64,000 nt of DNA from Bacillus sp. FJAT-28004 (GCF_001280845.1 NZ_LGHP01000001.1:195302-259301), one strand, 5' to 3'; shown: positions 34,471 to 44,065, numbered from the stretch's first letter. Notes: generated by a model from the letters alone, not told the origin. Translations and numbers: made by a program.

Positions 34471-35331
34471 ATGACTGGCGCAGTGAAAGGCAGGAAGGAT
34501 TGGGGAGGCTTTTTCCTTTATCTATTTCTTACGTTGTTCGGTCTCTTGATGCTTGCCCCTCTGGTTTATATGGTATCTACAGCCTTTAAACCAACAAGTG
34601 AGCTGTTCCTGTTTCCGCCGCGATTTTTCGTGAACAATCCGACGTTAGTCAATTTTCGCGATCTATTGCTCATAACCGGAACAACAAGCGTTCCGTTCTC
34701 AAGGTTTATTTTTAACAGCTTGCTGATCAGCTCATGTATTGTTGGCTTTGGAATTCTCGTATCGGCAATGGCTGCCTATCCGCTTGCGAAGCACAATATG
34801 CCATTCCGCAGCGCAATTTTCAACATGGTCGTGCTTGCCATCATGTTCTCACCGATGGTTGTGCAGATTCCACAGTATTTGCTCATTAGCAAAATCGGTC
34901 TTATCAATACGTATTGGGCTATGATTTTACCTTATTTGGCGGCTCCGATAGGGATGTTTCTCATGACGCAGTTTTTGCGCCAAATCCCGGATGCCTTGCT
35001 TGAGGCAGCGCGCATGGACGGCGCTTCCGAATGGAAGGTGTTCTGGGTTGTCGTCATACCAATGCTGAAGCCAGCCATCGCGACTTTTGCCTTATTCAGC
35101 TTTATATCTGCCTGGAATGATCCCTACCCTGCGATGGTCTATACGACCGATCAGGATATGAAATCGCTGCCGCTGGCAATCCAGACGTTAAGCGGCGGAT
35201 ATGGGGTCGTCGCGCGTGTCGGCACACTCGCGGCGGCAAGTTTATTGATGATTGTGCCGACGATAATCGTCTTTATCGTAACGCAGCGCTTGGTGCTGCA
35301 AACGATGGCGCATTCAGGTCTGAAAGAGTAG
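34471..35331 (+). CDS. Sugar ABC transporter permease (MalG/UgpE type)
   Basis: The protein has 286 residues with six membrane segments and the EAA loop LLEAARMDGASEWKVFW followed by VIPMLKP. It lies 6 bases after its partner permease. The two would form the membrane channel for one of the two binding proteins of this operon. Confidence 0.93.
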   Translation: MTGAVKGRKDWGGFFLYLFLTLFGLLMLAPLVYMVSTAFKPTSELFLFPPRFFVNNPTLVNFRDLLLITGTTSVPFSRFIFNSLLISSCIVGFGILVSAMAAYPLAKHNMPFRSAIFNMVVLAIMFSPMVVQIPQYLLISKIGLINTYWAMILPYLAAPIGMFLMTQFLRQIPDALLEAARMDGASEWKVFWVVVIPMLKPAIATFALFSFISAWNDPYPAMVYTTDQDMKSLPLAIQTLSGGYGVVARVGTLAAASLLMIVPTIIVFIVTQRLVLQTMAHSGLKE

Positions 35332-35344
35332 GAGGACAACCGGG

Positions 35345-36844
35345 ATGAAGCAGGTTACGATATTCCGATTCGTTGTCAGTACAGCTATCGCTTTACTGAT
35401 GCTAGTTACAGCTCTACCTGTTCAAACGTTCGCGGCCTCTCCTTATGAAGGGTATACGAGAAATAAGCTGGGCGATGATGTTCACTCGATCAACGGGTAC
35501 ATGTACGAGAGCTCAATTGACGGATATAACCTATCATCGGGGCCATTTAACGCACCTGAAGATATTTTCCTCGCTGACGATGGAACGATGTATATCGTCG
35601 ATTCAGGAAATAGCCGGATCGTGCATTTGGATGCAAAACATGAGGTGCTGAACATTATCGGTGATGAAGAAGGCGACGGTAAGCTAAACGAGCCAAAAGG
35701 TGTTTACGTGAAACGGGATGGAACCGTTTATGTAGCCGATACCAAAAACCAGCGAATCGCTATTTTTGATAAAAACGGGAAATTCCAGAAGCAGTTCGGC
35801 AAGCCTGAAAGTCCACTGCTTGGAGCAACCTTCTCGTATTCGCCGTCGAAGCTGCTCGTTGACAAGCGGAACTACATGTTTGTCGTAAGTGACGGGAATA
35901 CACAGGGTCTTATTCAAATTGATCCGAACGGGCAATTCAAAGGCTTTTATGGTGCGAATCATGTGGGCTTCAGCTGGAGCAGATTGTTCGTTAAACTCGT
36001 TGCAACCGAGGAGCAGAAGGCGAAATTGTCCGTTGTTAAACCGCTGGAGTTCTCCAATGCGGTGCAGGACGAGGAAGGTTTCGTTTATACCTCTACACTT
36101 GGAACAGAAATGAATCAATTGAAGCGTTTATCGCCAGTCGGTGTGGATACGCTCAATATTGTTCCGAAGAGGTATGGCGGACGGTTTGATGCTGGGCCTT
36201 TCGAAGTGCCGTCATTTCTTGATCTCGCGGTAGATAAGGACGGTGTTATAACCGCACTCGATCTTCAGTCCAGCAAAGTATATCAGTATGATAAGCTCGG
36301 TAATTTCTTGTTTGTATTCGGAGGGCTTGGCGATCAGAATGGCTTATTTATTACACCATCAAGCCTTGATCAGTCAGCAGACGGCACGGTGTATGTGGTC
36401 GATAAAGGACGGAACCGCATTGACTTGTTCCGAACGACGCCGTTCGCTGATCTGGTGCATGATGCATCGCGGCTATTCGTTGATGGACGATATAAAGAGT
36501 CGGAGGGAATGTGGAACGAGGTTTTGCATTTGAATGCAAATTTCGATCTAGCCTACCTTGCCATCGGCAAATCTCTCTATAAAGCGGAAAACTATAAGGG
36601 AGCTATGGAGTATTTTGAACTGGCAAGATCGCGTTACGACTACTCGGTCGCTTTCAAGGAATATCGGAAGGAATACATTAGAGAGCATTTTGCATGGATA
36701 TGTCTAGCTATTATTGTACTTATCGCCCTTTTGCGCTACATCATTCCATTTGTTTGGCGCAGAGTTTCCGCGATGCTGTCAGCCCGTAATTCGGCTAAAG
36801 TGGTTCAAATGAAGGGAGGAGTGCCTTATGATCGCAACGTTTAA
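35345..36844 (+). CDS. Exported NHL-repeat beta-propeller protein with TPR-like segment and C-terminal membrane helix
   Basis: The protein has 499 residues. A signal peptide (1-31, ending TFAAS) is followed by NHL/SMP30-type blades from about 50 to 360 (FNAPEDIFLADDGTMYIVDSGNSRI, LNEPKGVYVKRDGTVYVADTKNQRI, ITPSSLDQSADGTVYVVDKGRNRI). Helical TPR-like repeats follow (375-440; YKESEGMWNEVL, YKGAMEYFELARSRY), then one membrane helix (IVLIALLRYIIPFVW). It should stand outside the cell, tethered at its C-terminus, between transporter genes, so it may organise or sense the sugar uptake complex. It overlaps the next gene by 17 bases. Confidence 0.82.
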   Translation: MKQVTIFRFVVSTAIALLMLVTALPVQTFAASPYEGYTRNKLGDDVHSINGYMYESSIDGYNLSSGPFNAPEDIFLADDGTMYIVDSGNSRIVHLDAKHEVLNIIGDEEGDGKLNEPKGVYVKRDGTVYVADTKNQRIAIFDKNGKFQKQFGKPESPLLGATFSYSPSKLLVDKRNYMFVVSDGNTQGLIQIDPNGQFKGFYGANHVGFSWSRLFVKLVATEEQKAKLSVVKPLEFSNAVQDEEGFVYTSTLGTEMNQLKRLSPVGVDTLNIVPKRYGGRFDAGPFEVPSFLDLAVDKDGVITALDLQSSKVYQYDKLGNFLFVFGGLGDQNGLFITPSSLDQSADGTVYVVDKGRNRIDLFRTTPFADLVHDASRLFVDGRYKESEGMWNEVLHLNANFDLAYLAIGKSLYKAENYKGAMEYFELARSRYDYSVAFKEYRKEYIREHFAWICLAIIVLIALLRYIIPFVWRRVSAMLSARNSAKVVQMKGGVPYDRNV

Positions 36845-37445
36845 AATGATGCGGCAGGTGCTCGTGCACCCGATAGATTTTTACCACGACATTCAGGAGC
36901 CGGGCCGCATTAAATGGGGGCAAGCGTTGTTCATCGTCGCACTTGCTTATATCGCGAGAATGGTTGCCATTCTAATAACGGGGTATGCCTTCGAGACGAG
37001 AGAAACCTATGAGATATCGTTCGTGCATGAGCTGATTTGGATCGTCGTGCCGTGGGTAACTTGGACAATATCGAACTGGGGCGTCAGTGCAATTCTTGAG
37101 GGGGAAGGCAAATTTAAGGAAGTGTTCGTCGGCAGTGCATTTGCGCTAGTTCCTTATGCGATCTTTATTATTCCAATCACGCTGCTTACGAATATTTTGG
37201 CGCTGGATGAAAGCTCTATTTATTCGTTTTTAATCAATTTCACTCTCTACTGGGTAGGTTGGCTGCTCTTGCTTAAGGTAAGAATTGTTCATGATTTTGA
37301 GATCGGGAAAATGATTTGGATTACGGTGCTGAGCATCGTCGGTATATTGATTATTTGGTTTATCGGCATTCTAATGTTTGGCTTAATTAATCAGCTCCTT
37401 AACTTTATAGTCGACATGTTCAAAGAAATAAACTTCCGAAAGTAG
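36828..37445 (+). CDS. Yip1 domain integral membrane protein
   Basis: The protein has 205 residues with five predicted membrane segments. The N-terminus (KMMRQVLVHPIDFYHDIQEPGRIKW) and the helical pattern fit the bacterial Yip1 family. Its function in bacteria is unknown. Start overlap with the NHL gene implies coupled translation and probably a physical association with that protein. Confidence 0.8.
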   Translation: MIATFKMMRQVLVHPIDFYHDIQEPGRIKWGQALFIVALAYIARMVAILITGYAFETRETYEISFVHELIWIVVPWVTWTISNWGVSAILEGEGKFKEVFVGSAFALVPYAIFIIPITLLTNILALDESSIYSFLINFTLYWVGWLLLLKVRIVHDFEIGKMIWITVLSIVGILIIWFIGILMFGLINQLLNFIVDMFKEINFRK

Positions 37446-37454
37446 GTGGACGAG

Positions 37455-39815
37455 ATGAGGAAACAACGAAAATGGCTTATTATCGCGGCATTGCTGCTCG
37501 TTGTCAGCATATTCCCTCACTTCGGGACCGTGGAAGGCGAAACCCGTGTTCAGGCGGAGGAAGACGCGGGCACGAATGCGCCTGCAACGGAGACCACCGC
37601 GGATGCAGAAGCCGCAGTGGTTGCGGATACGACTGCAGCTCAGGAAGACCCCGCAGAAGAGATTGCTGCAGAGACCGCGGAACCTGCTGACCAAGGCGAA
37701 GTGAAGCTGTATCCCGTATCTGCTACGAAGCTGATTGCAGAGAACAACAGCTACAAGATGTACATCGATGAGAAAACAGGCAATGTTCGCCTTGTTGATA
37801 AGCAAGCCAAAACGGAATGGTTAGGTACGCCGCAGCTTCCTAGAACGACGATGCCTAATAATAAGAAGTTTATGGACGCAGCCGTTCACGTGAAGTATAC
37901 AGAGGGTTCGGATACCGTACAAACGTATTTGGCGAAGGAAAAGGAAAATAAACTGAAAATCGAGACGATCGACGGTGGAGCGAAAGTGACCTTCCAATTT
38001 ATTAAGGAAAAGCTTGAGTTTGCGATTGAATATCGCTTGGATGAGAAAGGCTTCGAATTGACGATTCCGGAAGCTTCTATTAAGGAAGCTGGCAAAGCAA
38101 AGTTCGTGAGTATTGAGCCGCTGCCATTCTGGAATGCTGCTGCGGATACGGAGGAAGGTGCGATTTTCTTGCCGGACGGCTCGGGCGCTCTTATGAAGTA
38201 CAGTGCGAAACATCCGCAGTTTTTTGCGGGTTATTCCGAAATGATCTATGGCGCGGACCCGGCGTATGTTACGCAATCACATGAGAATATCGATCAAATA
38301 TGGCGTCAAAAGGTTGCTCCAAAAGAAATGGTTGCGCTGCCGGTATTCGGCAACTACCGCAATGATATCGGCTCGCTCGGTATTGTAACGAAGGGGCAAT
38401 ACGATGCGAAGGTTAACGGAACGCCGTCTGGCATTCGCGCGATCTCGTATTATCGGACGTCCGCGGAATTTGTGTATCGCTGGAGCGATGTTATTTTTAT
38501 TGGAACATCAGGAGAAATTCCATTTTTCCAAGGCAACTGGATCAAAGGCGATCGGCAGCTGCGTTATGTGCTGCTTCAGGATAAGGAAGCTGATTACGTT
38601 GGTATGGCGCAGGCTTACGGGAAATTCCTGAAAGAAGAGCAGGGAGTTAAGCCTTCAGAACAAACTGCAGTTCCCGTAAAGGTGAAGCTGCTTGGTGGTA
38701 TTTTGCGCGATGAGGTGCTGGGCAGTACGTTTATTTCGATGACCACATTCGATCAAGCGCGTGAAATTATCGATGCTTTTCAGAAAAAAGGAATCAAAAA
38801 TTTGGAGCTTACGTTTTCTGGATGGTCTGATGATGGTTTATATGGGGATCAGCCGGATCACTTCCCTGTGGAGAAGAAGCTGGGCGGAGCGAAGGATCTG
38901 AAAGACCTTGCCGCATATGCGGCTAATAAAGGTGTTTCGTTTTATTTGGAAGCGAACTATGCTCGCGCAATTGCGGATAGCGATGGCATAAAGAAGGGGA
39001 AAGACGCCATTCGCGGTATGGATCGTGAAGTAGCGCCGTCCACTGATTATTATGTCGGGAGCAGATGGAATGACGACAACAGACTCTACTATTGGATGAA
39101 GCCAGAGCGTGTCATTAGTAAACATCTGAATAAAGAGCTGAAGGATTATTCGAAGCTTGGCATCTCTGGTGTCCATCTTGCTTATTGGGGAAATACATTG
39201 TACTCCGATATCAATCCAAAGTCGCTGACAACACGCGGCGAGACAGCATCAGCGTGGGTTAAAGCTACGGATGCCATTCGGGAAGCGACCGGCGGTGCGT
39301 CAGTCGATTATGGCTTTGCTTACATGCTTGGGCATATCGATGGCATTAGCGGCGCGCCGCTGGATTCCAGCCATTTTATTTACAATGACGAGACGGTTCC
39401 TTTCTATCAAATTGCGGTGCGAGGTCTAGTGCCATACACGGCTAACCCGATCAATTTGCGAAATGATGCTCAGAACGAGCTGCTTCGGATGGTGGAGTAC
39501 GGTGCGCTGCCTAGTCTGGAGCTGACTTATGAGCCTACGACGAAGCTTCAAAGAACGCTGGAGGATCGGTTATGGAGCTCGCAATATACGACTTGGATTG
39601 ACGATGCCGTTCAGCAATATAACGAGCTTGAACAAATCTATGATGCGATCTCAAATCAAGCGATTGCTGATCATGAGAAGCTGAGCAGCGATCTATACCA
39701 AACAACGTATGCGAACGGAACAAAGGTTATTGTCAATTACGGCGGTGCTTTAGCGACGGTTGACGGCATCTCTATTCCTGCGGCTGGTTATCTCATGCAG
39801 AACGGAGGGAAATGA
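37455..39815 (+). CDS. Exported DUF5696 protein, possible glycosidase-like barrel
   Basis: The protein has 786 residues. A signal peptide (MRKQRKWLIIAALLLVVSIF) is followed by an Ala/Glu/Thr-rich linker (about 30-75), a beta-rich N-terminal domain, and from about 400 onward a (beta/alpha)-barrel-like region (LELTFSGWSDDGLYGDQ, YLEANYA, GISGVHLAYWGN, FAYMLGHIDGISG). I recall this layout as DUF5696. The barrel resembles glycoside hydrolases, but I cannot assign catalytic residues. The ATG at 37455 follows AGGTGG. It overlaps the next gene region and is probably co-translated. Confidence 0.75.
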   Translation: MRKQRKWLIIAALLLVVSIFPHFGTVEGETRVQAEEDAGTNAPATETTADAEAAVVADTTAAQEDPAEEIAAETAEPADQGEVKLYPVSATKLIAENNSYKMYIDEKTGNVRLVDKQAKTEWLGTPQLPRTTMPNNKKFMDAAVHVKYTEGSDTVQTYLAKEKENKLKIETIDGGAKVTFQFIKEKLEFAIEYRLDEKGFELTIPEASIKEAGKAKFVSIEPLPFWNAAADTEEGAIFLPDGSGALMKYSAKHPQFFAGYSEMIYGADPAYVTQSHENIDQIWRQKVAPKEMVALPVFGNYRNDIGSLGIVTKGQYDAKVNGTPSGIRAISYYRTSAEFVYRWSDVIFIGTSGEIPFFQGNWIKGDRQLRYVLLQDKEADYVGMAQAYGKFLKEEQGVKPSEQTAVPVKVKLLGGILRDEVLGSTFISMTTFDQAREIIDAFQKKGIKNLELTFSGWSDDGLYGDQPDHFPVEKKLGGAKDLKDLAAYAANKGVSFYLEANYARAIADSDGIKKGKDAIRGMDREVAPSTDYYVGSRWNDDNRLYYWMKPERVISKHLNKELKDYSKLGISGVHLAYWGNTLYSDINPKSLTTRGETASAWVKATDAIREATGGASVDYGFAYMLGHIDGISGAPLDSSHFIYNDETVPFYQIAVRGLVPYTANPINLRNDAQNELLRMVEYGALPSLELTYEPTTKLQRTLEDRLWSSQYTTWIDDAVQQYNELEQIYDAISNQAIADHEKLSSDLYQTTYANGTKVIVNYGGALATVDGISIPAAGYLMQNGGK

Positions 39816-39817
39816 GC

Positions 39818-40696
39818 ATGGGCAAAAAATTTGGACTCTCGATGAGAGGCCGCCACATCTTTGAGGGATACTCGTTCATTTCCATATGGATTGTCGGTTT
39901 CTTATTGTTCATGGTCATTCCGCTCGGCAAATCGCTTTATTATTCGCTTAACAATTTAGAGGTAACGAAGGCAGGGTTAAAGGCATCTTACACGGGCCTA
40001 ACCCATTACCGGGCTGCTTTTACGACAGACATCGATTTTGTTCCGCTGCTGCAAGCCACGCTGACAACGATGCTGTCGCAGGTGCCGCTCATTCTAATAT
40101 TTGCGATGTTTAGCGCTTTGCTGCTTAATCGTCCTTTTCGCGGGCGTACATTATTCCGTGGTATTTTCTTTCTGCCGGTCATTATCGCTTCCGGAGCAAT
40201 TTTGAGAGAGCTGCTGGAGCAGGGGGCTGCCCAGCTCCCGATCTTCTATCAATATGATCTTTACAGCAAGCTAAACGCTTTTATACCGGACAGCATCTTG
40301 GAGCCGCTGCTTCAGTATGCAGATTCTCTAACCCTCGTCATGTGGGATTCGGGCGTGCAAATTTTGATTTTTATCGCTGGCTTGCAGACGATCTCGCCTG
40401 CGCTTTATGAAGCGGCCAAATGCGATGGGGCGACGAAATGGGAAAGCTTCTGGAAAATTACGTTTCCGATGATTATGCCGATGCTGTTCGTAAACACGCT
40501 TTACAGCGTCGTGAACTCATTTACCAAAACGGATAACCAAATTATGAATCACATTATGAACAATGTGTTCAAAACGAATAATTACGCTTATGGCTCTGCA
40601 ATGGGCTGGATTTACTTTATTGTGATTTCGGTTGTGCTTGCGGTCGTGTTCTTTATCTTCCGCAAAAGCTTGTCAGCAACCGAAGGTAGGGGGTAG
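39818..40696 (+). CDS. Sugar ABC transporter permease (MalF/UgpA type), second set
   Basis: The protein has 292 residues with six membrane segments and the EAA loop LYEAAKCDGATKWESFW followed by TFPMIMP. The periplasm-side loop after helix 3 is longer than usual (QLPIFYQYDLYSKLNAFI). The ATG at 39818 has GGAGGG 8 bases upstream. An ATG at 39812 is too close to it. Confidence 0.92.
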   Translation: MGKKFGLSMRGRHIFEGYSFISIWIVGFLLFMVIPLGKSLYYSLNNLEVTKAGLKASYTGLTHYRAAFTTDIDFVPLLQATLTTMLSQVPLILIFAMFSALLLNRPFRGRTLFRGIFFLPVIIASGAILRELLEQGAAQLPIFYQYDLYSKLNAFIPDSILEPLLQYADSLTLVMWDSGVQILIFIAGLQTISPALYEAAKCDGATKWESFWKITFPMIMPMLFVNTLYSVVNSFTKTDNQIMNHIMNNVFKTNNYAYGSAMGWIYFIVISVVLAVVFFIFRKSLSATEGRG

Positions 40697-40701
40697 AGGG
40701 C

Positions 40702-41682
40702 ATGAGTTCACCTAGCATGACCGAAAAATATGCAGACCTTCAAGGCAAAGCGGAAACGGTCTGGAAGATTACGTGGATGAAGCGTGGACGCGGCGTAATC
40801 GGAACGATCTTCTACTATGTAGTTATTCTTAGCTTGGCGTTTGTCTTCGTCTATCCGCTGCTGTACATGGTATCGAAATCGCTTATGCGACCGGAGGACG
40901 TGGCGGATGCTACGATTCAATGGATTCCGAAGCAGTTCAACTTAACGAATTATTCGATTGCGATGGAGGAAATCAATTTCTGGCCAGGACTGCTGAACAG
41001 CTCCATCATTTCATTTGGCAGTGCGATGCTTCAAGTCGTTAGCTGCTCTATTGTAGGCTACGGCTTCGCGCGTTACCGTTTTCCCGGTCAAGCGTTGTTT
41101 TTGGCGATGGTTGTATTTACATTTCTTGTGCCGCCGCAGACGATCGTTGTGCCGCTGTTTACCTTTTTCCTCGATTTGGGCTGGGTAAATACGCATCTCC
41201 CGTTCGTTGTGCCGGCGTTGCTAGGACACGGACTTAAAGGCTCTTTGTTCGTACTCATCTTTATTCAGTTTTACCGTACGCTGCCGAATGTGCTGGAGGA
41301 AGCGGCAAGAATCGATGGTGCAGGTGCGTTCCGGACGTACTGGATGATTATGTTCCCGCTCGCGAAACCAGCCATGCTGGTCGTCTTCTTGTTCTCGGTC
41401 GTCTGGCACTGGAATGATCTGTTTGAGCCAAATATGTATTTGCTCGTTCCAGAGTATTTCAACCTGGCGCAAAATATGGCTTTCTTCAACGGCAACGCCA
41501 ACTTAGATCTTCAGCAGGCATCGAGCTCGATATCCTCAGGCACGCTTGGCATGGCGCCGACGCTGCAAAACCAAGTGATGGCTGGCGTTATGCTAACGAT
41601 CCTGCCGGTACTCATTTTGTATATGTTCACGCAGCGTTACTTCGTCGAGAGCGTTGAACGTTCTGGGATCGCAGGTGAATAA
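40702..41682 (+). CDS. Sugar ABC transporter permease (MalG/UgpE type), second set
   Basis: The protein has 326 residues with six membrane segments and the EAA loop VLEEAARIDGAGAFRTYW followed by MFPLAKP. It has an extended N-terminal cytoplasmic tail of about 30 residues. It is the last gene of the operon. A GC-rich hairpin at 41734-41761 follows. Confidence 0.92.
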   Translation: MSSPSMTEKYADLQGKAETVWKITWMKRGRGVIGTIFYYVVILSLAFVFVYPLLYMVSKSLMRPEDVADATIQWIPKQFNLTNYSIAMEEINFWPGLLNSSIISFGSAMLQVVSCSIVGYGFARYRFPGQALFLAMVVFTFLVPPQTIVVPLFTFFLDLGWVNTHLPFVVPALLGHGLKGSLFVLIFIQFYRTLPNVLEEAARIDGAGAFRTYWMIMFPLAKPAMLVVFLFSVVWHWNDLFEPNMYLLVPEYFNLAQNMAFFNGNANLDLQQASSSISSGTLGMAPTLQNQVMAGVMLTILPVLILYMFTQRYFVESVERSGIAGE

Positions 41683-41733
41683 TAGGAGAGGTTCTACAGA
41701 TTAAAGAGTATGCGATAAAAAAGAAGGGGATGG

Positions 41734-41761
41734 AGAGCTGGCGGCTCGCGCCGCAAGCTCT
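41734..41761 (+). terminator. Hairpin at the end of the transport operon
   Basis: AGAGCT and CGGC arms pair with GCCG and AGCTCT around TCGC. The tail (TATTCATTTC) is only moderately T-rich, and the structure abuts the stop codon of the convergent regulator gene. Confidence 0.45.
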
Positions 41762-42675
41762 TATTCATTTCTTTCATAATAAAGCTTAAAGACGATGTCT
41801 TGATTGTAATTGCCAAAGCCAGAGCCGAATAAAGTAACGCCGCCAACATTTTCTGCGTCTTTCTCAACAGCTATGCGGAATTTCCATTGCTTGCTTAAGA
41901 TGTTGACATCATCAAGCGTAACTTCGGATATTTGCTGGCCGTCGATAAATGTTCCGGTTTGCGTTATTTTCAGCACCTTAAGCAGGCCATATTGATTAAT
42001 TTCATCCCACCACCAATCGGGGGTATACTTTCCGCGTTTACCGCCGAAGTCGCCAGGACTCGTCCACAGGCCAATTTTGGTGTCATTCAAGTAGAAGGAA
42101 ATATCGGAAGGCCAATTGTCATTGGCAAAAGGAGCCTCCGAAGAGATTTCGAACGAAATTTCAAGTTCAGTAGGCTTCTCGCTTTTCAATAAGAAGTTGG
42201 CCGTTTTGTATTCAATAAAGCCGCTGCTGAACCAAAGTATTCTGGCATTGATACGATCGGGATCAAGAAAAAAACGCGGCTCGTCGAACATGCCAATTAC
42301 TTTAGCAGTTGTAGCAAGACCACAGGTTGGTTCCACTTCAAAGTCGGTGTAGTGCCCGATGGAAATAATGGATTCATGATAAGTGCGAAGCGCTGGACGC
42401 CGTGTTGACGGGAAATCTATTTCAATGCTATCGGTGATAAGCTTGCACATTTTTTTGGTTCCGCCGCTGCTGGAAACCATCTCGGAGCTAATCAAACCGG
42501 CCTTTTCGAGCTTTTTCACATGCATCGTCATTATGGGGCTGCTTAGTTCGAGCGCCTGTGCGAGATCCTTGATGTTCATTTCTTGTATAGCAAGCAGTTG
42601 TATAATTCTCAATCTTACATCGCTGGCTAATGCTTCATAGATAGGTAAATGAGTATCTGAAATATCAATTTTCAT
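41761..42675 (-). CDS. ArsR-type HTH regulator with large C-terminal domain
   Basis: The protein has 304 residues. The N-terminal 85 residues form a winged helix (EALASDVRLRIIQLL, NIKDLAQALELSSPIMTMHVKKLEKAGLI). The remaining 210 residues are a beta-rich domain (LWFSSGFIEYKTANFLL, WWWDEINQYGLLKVLKI, TLDDVNILSKQWKF) without metal-binding cysteines typical of ArsR sensors. Such proteins sit beside glycoside hydrolase genes, so a carbohydrate ligand is likely. It lies between the transport operon and the divergent GH43 gene and may control either. Confidence 0.8.
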   Translation of the reverse strand: MKIDISDTHLPIYEALASDVRLRIIQLLAIQEMNIKDLAQALELSSPIMTMHVKKLEKAGLISSEMVSSSGGTKKMCKLITDSIEIDFPSTRRPALRTYHESIISIGHYTDFEVEPTCGLATTAKVIGMFDEPRFFLDPDRINARILWFSSGFIEYKTANFLLKSEKPTELEISFEISSEAPFANDNWPSDISFYLNDTKIGLWTSPGDFGGKRGKYTPDWWWDEINQYGLLKVLKITQTGTFIDGQQISEVTLDDVNILSKQWKFRIAVEKDAENVGGVTLFGSGFGNYNQDIVFKLYYERNE

Positions 42676-42979
42676 ACGTTCACTCCGCTCAGTTTTTTAA
42701 CTTTGCATCCGCCTTGTATCTTGTGATTGAAATATAAAGTCTTAATCGTTAACAAAAACATTACTTGGATAAAGTTATAAAATCTATTGAGTATGGTTCG
42801 CTGTATGTAAGGTTGATTCGTACGATCCAAGCAGCACTAACTATCTTATCTATTTTATATGCAAAGGGATTGCTTGACAATTTATATTTAGAGAGCTCTA
42901 CCTATTCGTATATATATTAATGAATCTAGGATGACATCTTATTTAAATAGAAATATTAGCTGGAGGACTGAGAGAAAAC
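42676..42979. promoter_or_regulatory. Divergent regulator/GH43 intergenic region
   Basis: The region contains TTAATCGTTAA (about 42752-42762), similar to the palindrome core upstream of the transport operon, and a TTGACA at 42874-42879 with an AGAGCTCT palindrome just after. No convincing -10 at the right distance is seen for the GH43 gene. Confidence 0.35.
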
Positions 42980-43948
42980 ATGAGTACACAAGCATCCGAA
43001 CAGTCGCAGAAGCAGCTGCGAAATCCGTTAATAGAACAACGAGCAGATCCATGGGTTATGAAGCATGTAGACGGATATTATTATTTTACGGGATCCGTTC
43101 CTGAGTATGATCGGATCGAGCTGCGAAGAGCAAGAACGCTAGAAGGGCTAACTGATACAGAGCAAGTTGTTGTATGGAGAAAACACGATGCAGGGCCTAT
43201 GAGCCGAAATATTTGGGCCCCCGAGCTGCATTTTATCGCTGGAAAATGGTATGTATATTTTGCCGCGGCAATGGAAGAAGCGCCATTTAGACATCGCATG
43301 TATGTGATTGAAAATGATTCGGATAATCCGCTTGAGGGCAATTGGACGGAAAAGGGCCAGATCGTAACGGATTGGGATTCGTTCTCGCTCGATGCTACTA
43401 GCTTCTTGCATAATGGCGAGCAATATTTAGTATGGGCGCAGCAAGACCCAGCCATTCAAGGCAATACGAATTTGTATATCGCTTCGATGAGCAATCCTTG
43501 GACGCTGAAGAGCAAGCAAGTAATGATTACGAAACCCGAGCTCGACTGGGAAGTTATTGGCTTCATGGTGAATGAGGGAGCGGCTGTCATTAAGCGGAGC
43601 GGGAAAATATTCATGACTTATTCCGGCAGCGCCACTAATCATAACTATGCGATGGGGTTATTGACAGCTTCCGAGTTCAGTAATCTACTCGATCCCCTCT
43701 CATGGGTGAAGACACAGACACCAGTGTTTACGAGTTGCCCGGAAAATAGCCAATATGGCCCAGGCCATAACAGCTTCACTGTGTCGGAGAACGGCGAGCA
43801 GGATATTCTGATCTACCATGCGCGTAGCTACAAAGACATTGAAGGTGATCCACTATTTGATCCCAATCGCCATGCACGAGCCAAGGTGTTTACGTGGAAT
43901 GACGACGGGACCCCGAATTTCGGGAGGCCGCCAGCAGATAATCTGTAG
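42980..43948 (+). CDS. Intracellular glycoside hydrolase family 43 enzyme
   Basis: The protein has 322 residues with no signal peptide. The five-bladed beta-propeller carries the GH43 catalytic carboxylates: Asp in RADPWVM (base), Asp in FSLDATSF (pKa modulator) and Glu in MVNEGAAV (acid). RNIWAPELHFI is a further family motif. Such enzymes are alpha-L-arabinofuranosidases or beta-xylosidases. This sequence resembles the arabinofuranosidase branch. It would act in the cytoplasm on short arabinoxylo-oligosaccharides brought in by the adjacent importer. Confidence 0.88.
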   Translation: MSTQASEQSQKQLRNPLIEQRADPWVMKHVDGYYYFTGSVPEYDRIELRRARTLEGLTDTEQVVVWRKHDAGPMSRNIWAPELHFIAGKWYVYFAAAMEEAPFRHRMYVIENDSDNPLEGNWTEKGQIVTDWDSFSLDATSFLHNGEQYLVWAQQDPAIQGNTNLYIASMSNPWTLKSKQVMITKPELDWEVIGFMVNEGAAVIKRSGKIFMTYSGSATNHNYAMGLLTASEFSNLLDPLSWVKTQTPVFTSCPENSQYGPGHNSFTVSENGEQDILIYHARSYKDIEGDPLFDPNRHARAKVFTWNDDGTPNFGRPPADNL

Positions 43949-43954
43949 TTAATT

Positions 43955-43990
43955 AGCAAGAGCTGCCTGTAAAAAGGCGGCTTTTGTTCT
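43955..43990 (+). terminator. Terminator after GH43 gene
   Basis: AGCTGCC pairs with GGCGGCT with a G-T pair, followed by TTTTG. Confidence 0.55.
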
Positions 43991-44009
43991 TATATTAAAA
44001 GTGTTCGAT

Positions 44010-44057
44010 AAAAAAAAGAGCTGCAATCGAAGGCGAAGTACACCATCTTTGCAGCTC
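44010..44057 (-). terminator. Terminator after NADH oxidase gene
   Basis: On the minus strand GAGCTGCAA pairs with TTGCAGCTC across a loop and is followed by a run of eight T. Confidence 0.85.
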
Positions 44058-44065
44058 ATGTGAGA

